This document shows positions 1 through 5,592 of a stretch of 5,592 nt of DNA, in pieces. How positions within the stretch are numbered: position 1 is the stretch's first letter; each line of letters starts with the position of its first letter. The notes under the pieces are model-generated. The model was not told where the DNA came from. It worked only from the letters and a program-made list of their open reading frames with translations, and searched no databases. This DNA is from Dehalococcoidia bacterium (GTDB taxonomy: Bacteria; Chloroflexota; Dehalococcoidia; UBA1151; UBA1328): positions 1 through 5,592 of the forward strand of contig JASLNQ010000156.1 in assembly GCA_030745955.1 (NCBI GenBank), given 5' to 3'. Position numbers and translations under genes: made by a program.

Positions 1-1029
<1,029 letters not shown>

Positions 1030-1157
1030 CACATTAAGGAATCGTCTACCTGGTCTCGGAGAATGCGGAATCCACTGTTCGGTTGTAAATGTACGCGCGC
1101 CGCCGGTTTTGAAACCGTCGGGATTCGCCCCACAGGCACGGCCTGAGTTTAGGCGTA
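1030..1157 (-). other. Probable transcribed leader of the pre-23S RNA
   Basis: This stretch lies between the predicted 23S promoter and the mature 5' end, so it should be transcribed and removed during processing. Two small perfect hairpins are visible: CAGGC-CGT-GCCTG (1145-1133) and CGGTT-TCAA-AACCG (1117-1104). Neither is followed by a T-run, so neither looks like an intrinsic terminator. The flank that would pair with the 3' side of 23S in an RNase III processing stem cannot be tested, because the 3' end of the gene is outside the window. I saw no clear boxA antitermination motif. Confidence 0.5.
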
Positions 1158-1163
1158 ACGAAA

Positions 1164-1193
1164 AGTTTACCGCGTCGATTTCTGGCCAGTCAA
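1164..1193 (-). promoter_or_regulatory. Predicted sigma-70-type promoter for the 23S rRNA gene
   Basis: On the minus strand TTGACT (1193-1188, 5 of 6 to TTGACA) is followed after 18 bases by TAAACT (1169-1164, 4 of 6 to TATAAT, keeping the key T1, A2 and T6). Transcription would start near 1157, giving a leader of about 125 bases before mature 23S. This is the best promoter seen on this strand between purA and the rRNA gene. It fits a 23S gene transcribed on its own rather than from a distant 16S promoter. It is a pattern match only. Confidence 0.55.
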
Positions 1194-1411
1194 CCAGATT
1201 CCGATTGAATTCGATGCCGATTTCCAGGCCACGGTGATGCTCCCGATTTCTGTGGGTGTTTTAACCGCCACGCGGGGTGCCTGAACTGCCACTGCAGCGT
1301 GATATCGAGGGCAGCCAAAAACGTGTGCGCCGGGACCGTGAAATCTTTGTGATTTCCGGAATTTCCAAGGTGAATTCGCGCGTTGCACCGGGCCGGGCAA
1401 CGGGAAACGCC
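1194..1411. other. Non-coding divergent control region with repeated and palindromic elements
   Basis: No convincing gene is present; the open frames that cross this stretch on the minus strand run antisense into purA and resemble no family I know. The region holds imperfect repeats of GATTTC followed by a GG: 1219-1228 and 1245-1255, a further copy at 1351-1359, and one at 1177-1185 inside the 23S promoter spacer. The copy at 1351 is also half of a dyad. The region lies upstream of both divergent promoters and is the natural place for regulator binding. Confidence 0.4.
1340..1366. promoter_or_regulatory. Palindrome-rich operator-like element
   Basis: GAAATC (1340-1345) and GATTTC (1351-1356) form a perfect 6-base inverted repeat separated by 5 bases, with half-site centres 11 bases apart, about one helical turn. 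It overlaps the perfect palindrome TTCCGGAA (1354-1361) and the 9-base GGAA-T-TTCC (1358-1366). The element sits about 60-90 bases upstream of the predicted purA transcription start. That spacing suits a dimeric regulator, but the regulator and its effect are unknown. Confidence 0.3.
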
Positions 1412-1420
1412 TGATATACT
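1412..1420 (+). promoter_or_regulatory. Predicted extended -10 promoter for purA
   Basis: TGATATACT matches the extended -10 form TGnTATAAT, with TATACT at 1415-1420 agreeing at 5 of 6 positions. There is no good -35 at 16-18 bases upstream, which is normal for extended -10 promoters. The start would be near 1427, giving a purA leader of about 80 bases. This is the only strong -10 match seen in the purA upstream region. Confidence 0.5.
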
Positions 1421-1424
1421 TTGT

Positions 1425-1482
1425 CGGCAACAGCTTGTTGCACTTTTTCGCCGGTCCGTCATCTCTCGTGAAACGGGCCGGT
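1425..1482 (+). promoter_or_regulatory. Structured 5' leader of purA with possible alternative hairpins
   Basis: Hairpin A is GCAACA-GCT-TGTTGC (1427-1441), a perfect 6-base stem followed by a T5 run at 1444-1448. Hairpin B is a 10-pair stem, 1450-1459 with 1473-1482, including two G-U pairs and a 13-base loop. An alternative pairing of CGGC (1425-1428) with GCCG (1450-1453) would compete with both. The layout resembles a small attenuator or an mRNA stability element, but stem A is weak for termination. I recognise no known riboswitch here. The Shine-Dalgarno sequence lies outside both hairpins. Confidence 0.3.
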
Positions 1483-1491
1483 AACGCGTAA

Positions 1492-2787
<1,296 letters not shown>

Positions 2788-2805
2788 CAATTCATTACAC
2801 GGTGC

Positions 2806-2868
2806 CTGGTACCCGGGATGAACGCGCGCCGTTCGCAGGCCATCCGGCTAATCCAGCCCGGTACCCAG
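2806..2868. terminator. Possible bidirectional stem structure at the purA/yvcK convergence
   Basis: CTGGTACCCGGG (2806-2817) can pair with CCCGGTACCCAG (2857-2868) in an 11-pair stem with two single-base bulges. Inside it GAACG (2820-2824) pairs with CGTTC (2830-2834) around a 5-base loop. The stem spans most of the 60-base gap between the two convergent stop codons and the last few codons of the minus-strand gene. Because it is nearly symmetric it could act on transcripts from both sides. No T-run follows on either strand, so a classical intrinsic terminator is not supported. Confidence 0.25.
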
Positions 2869-3909
2869 TGGCTTTCGTGCGGTTTCCCCGATGGTCGCCA
2901 TCACGGCGTCTGCCAGTCTCGTGGAGTGGTGTCTCACCTTTAGACCGTCGATAAATGCCAGGTCGCCCATCATGACCTGGTGGGCAAACTTCTCGACCAG
3001 GTCATTGTCCAGTTCGACCGGTGCGGCATCTTCGGCGGCGTACTCGGCAAGGACCTGTTCCGAGAAGCTGGTTGTATTCACCAGCAGATAGTCAAGTTTA
3101 CACCCGCTCAGATAGCGCACCACTTCCGACGCAAAGGTCGACACACCGTAACCGGCCGTTTCGCCAAGTTTGGTCATGAGGTTGCATGCATAAATGATCG
3201 GGGAATCGGTGTCTCGAATTGCGTCTCTAACCTCCTGGACGAGCAGGTTGGGGATGACGCTGGTGTAAAGGTCTCCAGGACCCAGCAGGATAGCGTCGGC
3301 TTTCTCGATCGCTTCCTGGGCTCTCGGGTTCGCCTTCACCTCTGAATCGAGAAACACCTCGCTGATCCCGGGACCGTTGCTGCCCCGGAGATCGATAGCC
3401 GATTCGGTACGAATGACCTGCCCATCGATGAGCCGGGCGCAAAGGTGCGCTTCATCGAGGGTTACCGGCACCACCTGGCCGTCGAGCTGCATCATGCGTG
3501 ACAACTCGTCGAGCGCCCCCTGTACCCCGTGATACACCGTAGTCAGCGCAGCGAGAACAAGGTTGCCAACGCTGTGGCCCTGGAGGCTCGACCCGGAGTC
3601 GAACCTGAAGTCGAGTGCGCTGTTTAGCGCATCGACCTGCTCGTTGTTTTCTGGACTGAGCGCGACCAGGCACTGGCGCAGGTCACCCAGCGGCGGGTAG
3701 CCAAACTCTTCGCGCAGGATCCCGGTGCTACCACCGCTGTCGAACATGGTGACGATAGCCGTCAGGTCCAGGTTGTGCGACTTGAGGCCACGAAGAGCAA
3801 CGGAGGAACCGCTTCCCCCGCCGATCACTACGATGCTTTTTCGGTCAGTGCTCAAATATCGATCCCTGTTCCAGCCCATCGAGCTGCCGTGTTGCCGCAA
3901 GCGTGCCAT
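2848..3909 (-). CDS. yvcK: YvcK/CofD-like family protein (putative gluconeogenesis factor)
   Basis: The 353-residue product belongs to the YvcK/UPF0052 branch of the CofD-like fold, which binds nucleotide-type ligands. Visible motifs are the Gly-rich loop VVIGGGSGSS (about residues 27-36), VTMFDSGGSTG (53-63) followed by YPPLGDLRQ, GHSVGNL (111-117), GPGDLYTSVIPNLL (210-223) and CNLMTKLGETAGY (242-254). B. subtilis YvcK is needed for growth on gluconeogenic carbon and normal cell-wall synthesis and has been reported to bind UDP-sugars; the role here is inferred from family. The start is uncertain. ATG at 3909 and ATG at 3879 lack a Shine-Dalgarno sequence, whereas TTG at 3855 has AGGGA (3867-3863) 7 bases upstream and would give a 335-residue protein closer to the usual N-terminus. 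The gene follows dapA on the same strand and lacks the rapZ and whiA neighbours common in Gram-positives. Confidence 0.88.
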   Translation of the reverse strand: MARLRQHGSSMGWNRDRYLSTDRKSIVVIGGGSGSSVALRGLKSHNLDLTAIVTMFDSGGSTGILREEFGYPPLGDLRQCLVALSPENNEQVDALNSALDFRFDSGSSLQGHSVGNLVLAALTTVYHGVQGALDELSRMMQLDGQVVPVTLDEAHLCARLIDGQVIRTESAIDLRGSNGPGISEVFLDSEVKANPRAQEAIEKADAILLGPGDLYTSVIPNLLVQEVRDAIRDTDSPIIYACNLMTKLGETAGYGVSTFASEVVRYLSGCKLDYLLVNTTSFSEQVLAEYAAEDAAPVELDNDLVEKFAHQVMMGDLAFIDGLKVRHHSTRLADAVMATIGETARKPLGTGLD

Positions 3910-3980
3910 ATTCCAGCGCAGGGGGGTAGCAATTTTTCATGCAGTTTCGGTGTAATTCGCGCATACGTCGGACACTCTCA

Positions 3981-4007
3981 GTGATATTCCACACTAAACC
4001 GTGTCAA
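3981..4007 (-). promoter_or_regulatory. Possible internal promoter before the YvcK-like gene
   Basis: A perfect TTGACA (4007-4002) lies just after the dapA stop codon, with TATCAC (3986-3981, 4 of 6 to TATAAT) 15 bases downstream. The spacer is shorter than the ideal 17, so activity is uncertain. It would start transcription near 3974, upstream of all candidate starts of the YvcK-like gene. No terminator was seen between dapA and this site, so read-through from asd-dapA is also possible. Confidence 0.3.
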
Positions 4008-4018
4008 ATCGATCCCGG

Positions 4019-4915
4019 CTAGGAAAGATCGATCTCGTACTGGCCCATGATCGGGTCGAACCGCTTGCTAAAGGCTTCAAGTTCTGCCGGTTCGGGGATC
4101 ATAGGCAGCCGGGCTGGCCCGACATCGAAGCCCGATCTGTTCATTGCGTACCGGACCGGGATCGGGTTCGTGATAAAGAACAGGGCGTTGAAGATCGGCA
4201 GCAAGCGGAGGTGCTCCGCTGCAGCTGCTTCGATATCGCCTTCCAACAGCAGTCCAATCATTTTCTGGACCTGGCCGCTGATAATGTTTCCTGCCACACT
4301 GACGATCCCGTATCCGCCGGTCGCCATAGTGGCGAAGGTCTCGTTGTCGTTGCCGCTCCACACCCTGAAACCCTCGGGCGAGTCCTTGATCACATACGCG
4401 ATCTGATCGGCGTCACTCGATGCCTCTTTTACGCCAACGATGTTCGGCACCTGGGCGAGCCTGAGCGTTGTGGCCGCATCCATGTTCAGCGCGGTCCGTG
4501 ACGGAACGTTGTAAAGAATTCCAGGTATCGAAACGGCGTCGGCAATCGCGGTGAAGTGCTGGTACAGGCCGCCCATGGTGGGCTTGTTGTAGGCCGGGAC
4601 TGTCATCAGGATCGCGTCGACGCCAGCTTTTTCGGCCTCCCGTGAAAGCGCGATCGAACCGCGCGTGTTGTTGTTGGTGGTGCCGGCGACTACGGCGCCA
4701 TCCTCGCCGATCGCCTCTTTCACTGCCGAGAACAAGCGGAGCAGCTCTTCGTCGCTCATCGACGGTGCTTCGCCGGTGGTACCGCCGATGACGAAGCCGT
4801 CGGAGCCTGACTTGAGCAGTGCTATTGCCAATTCCCCCGCTCGTCGATAGTCGACCTCCCCGTCTTCGGTGAAGGGCGTGACCATTGCTGTTAGGAGTCG
4901 TCCAAGTTCTGCCAT
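4019..4915 (-). CDS. dapA: 4-hydroxy-tetrahydrodipicolinate synthase
   Basis: DapA condenses pyruvate with aspartate semialdehyde in the cytoplasm, the first step of the diaminopimelate/lysine branch. The product is an (alpha/beta)8 aldolase of 298 residues, the usual length. Key residues align with E. coli with a constant offset of two: GTTGE at 45-49 (substrate-binding Thr46/Thr47), Tyr109 in PAYNKP, Tyr135 and Arg140 in YNVPSRT, and the Schiff-base Lys163 in GVKEAS. Ala108 replaces the first Tyr of the E. coli PYYN motif, while the catalytic second Tyr is kept. I chose the ATG at 4915 because MAEL..MVTPF is the standard N-terminus. The frame is open back to 5005, but the extra 30 residues are low-complexity and overlap asd. 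The start lies 22 bases after the asd stop, with only a weak GAAAG-type ribosome site. It is co-transcribed with asd. Confidence 0.96.
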   Translation of the reverse strand: MAELGRLLTAMVTPFTEDGEVDYRRAGELAIALLKSGSDGFVIGGTTGEAPSMSDEELLRLFSAVKEAIGEDGAVVAGTTNNNTRGSIALSREAEKAGVDAILMTVPAYNKPTMGGLYQHFTAIADAVSIPGILYNVPSRTALNMDAATTLRLAQVPNIVGVKEASSDADQIAYVIKDSPEGFRVWSGNDNETFATMATGGYGIVSVAGNIISGQVQKMIGLLLEGDIEAAAAEHLRLLPIFNALFFITNPIPVRYAMNRSGFDVGPARLPMIPEPAELEAFSKRFDPIMGQYEIDLS

Positions 4916-4937
4916 GTCGGGCCGATCTTTCGTCGGT

Positions 4938-5592
4938 TTAGCCGTTGGTTTTCCAGGCGGTTGTTTCGCTACGTTGTTTTCGCTGGGCGACTGGCTTGAA
5001 CGCATCCCGCCGCAAGGCCTCGTCCATAATCTGCAGTGCGTTCAACGCTGCGCCCTTGCGCAAGTTGTCACACGACAGCCACACGACGAGGCCATTATCG
5101 TGGGCGATGTCTTTGCGTATGCGCCCGACGAGCACCTCATCCCTACCAGCTGCTTCGAGTGGCATAGGGTATTGATTCTTACTCGGGTCGTCTACCACCA
5201 GCACTCCGTCGTAGTTGGCAAGGGCGTGTGTAGCGTCATCAACGCTAACGCTCGATTCGAACTCGATCTGCACTGCTTCGCTGTGCGATATTTCGACTGG
5301 TACCCGAACGCAGGTCGCCGAGATGGGCAGATGCTCGTCGTGCAGAATCTTGCGCGACTCGTTCAGCATTTTCTGTTCTTCCTTCGTGTAGCCGTTTTCG
5401 AGGAAATCATCGACATGAGGGAGAACGTTGAAGGCAATTGCATGCGGGTACACGTCAGGCGCTGCCACGCCGCCATCGAGCACCGTGCGTAATTGCTCCA
5501 TGAGTTCCTGGTTCGCTGCAACACCAGTCCCGGTGACCGACTGGTAAGTGGCCACGGTAACTGCTGTTACCGGCGACAGCGCGCGCAGTGCA
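4938..5592 (-). CDS. asd: Aspartate-semialdehyde dehydrogenase, C-terminal part (5' end outside the window)
   Basis: Asd reduces aspartyl phosphate to aspartate semialdehyde with NADPH, feeding the lysine/diaminopimelate, threonine and methionine pathways. About 217 residues are visible from a family length near 330-360. The frame is open through the right edge, and its upstream codons continue the family pattern into VATYQSVTGTG, equivalent to VSTYQAVSGAG. The GTG at 5555 is therefore an internal valine, not a start. Further markers are TCVRVPV and HSEA, carrying the substrate-binding Arg (codon near 5306) and the active-site His (codon near 5285), then YPMPLEAAGRDEVLVGRIRKD and the C-terminal DNLRKGAALNALQI. 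The catalytic-cysteine motif would lie just upstream, outside the window. The protein ends with a short polar tail of about 20 residues before TAA at 4940-4938. It is the first visible gene of the asd-dapA operon. Confidence 0.96.
   Translation of the reverse strand, partial: ALRALSPVTAVTVATYQSVTGTGVAANQELMEQLRTVLDGGVAAPDVYPHAIAFNVLPHVDDFLENGYTKEEQKMLNESRKILHDEHLPISATCVRVPVEISHSEAVQIEFESSVSVDDATHALANYDGVLVVDDPSKNQYPMPLEAAGRDEVLVGRIRKDIAHDNGLVVWLSCDNLRKGAALNALQIMDEALRRDAFKPVAQRKQRSETTAWKTNG

Noticed and set aside
1104..1117. CGGTT-TTGA-AACCG hairpin as an intrinsic terminator
   Set aside because: No T-run follows on either strand and no gene ends beside it; it is better explained as part of the pre-23S leader.
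1117..1136. tRNA remnant suggested by GGGGCGAATCCC in the 23S leader
   Set aside because: The T-loop would read GCGAATC instead of TTCRANY, the stem has a mismatch, and no acceptor, D or anticodon arm can be found.
4019..4501. Plus-strand frames of up to 166 codons opposite dapA, and similar frames opposite asd and the YvcK-like gene
   Set aside because: They are antisense to well-supported genes with family motifs and show no motifs of their own.
4916..5005. Longer dapA with 30 extra N-terminal residues
   Set aside because: The extension is Pro/Lys/Ser-rich, overlaps the end of asd and precedes the standard MAEL..MVTPF start; it is most likely the untranslated reading of the asd 3' end in another frame.
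4938..5555. Complete 205-residue protein starting with GTG at 5555
   Set aside because: The frame stays open to the window edge and the upstream codons continue the Asd family pattern, so this is the C-terminal part of a longer protein.

Overview
The window looks like chromosomal DNA from a moderately GC-rich bacterium. It carries the 5' part of a 23S rRNA gene and four housekeeping protein genes. No mobile element, CRISPR array, tRNA or phage gene was seen. The combination of a 23S gene with no 16S gene upstream and a Gram-positive/Thermus-like 23S sequence suggests a lineage with unlinked rRNA genes. Chloroflexota (for example Dehalococcoidia or SAR202-like) is my best guess, but this is inference and taxonomic confidence is low.

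Layout. Positions 1 to about 1029 hold the 5' part (domain I and the start of domain II) of a 23S rRNA gene on the minus strand; its 3' part lies beyond the left edge. Positions 1030-1506 are a divergent intergenic region. It holds a good minus-strand promoter for the 23S gene, a structured pre-23S leader, dyad-symmetric and repeated GATTTC elements, an extended -10 promoter for purA and a hairpin-rich purA leader. purA (adenylosuccinate synthetase) occupies 1507-2787 on the plus strand and is complete. Converging on it is a minus-strand series read right to left: asd (aspartate-semialdehyde dehydrogenase, 5' end beyond the right edge), dapA (4-hydroxy-tetrahydrodipicolinate synthase) and a YvcK/CofD-like gene.

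How the genes work together. Asd makes aspartate semialdehyde, and DapA condenses it with pyruvate at the entry to the diaminopimelate/lysine branch. The two genes are 22 bases apart and surely co-transcribed. The YvcK-like gene follows after a gap of at least 109 bases that contains a possible promoter. YvcK proteins are linked in other bacteria to cell-wall homeostasis and growth on gluconeogenic carbon, so its place next to a peptidoglycan-precursor operon is suggestive. purA acts in a different pathway (IMP to AMP).

I found no clearly new biological system. The observations most worth a second look are the stand-alone 23S gene with its own promoter, the shared purA/23S control region, and the structured purA leader.
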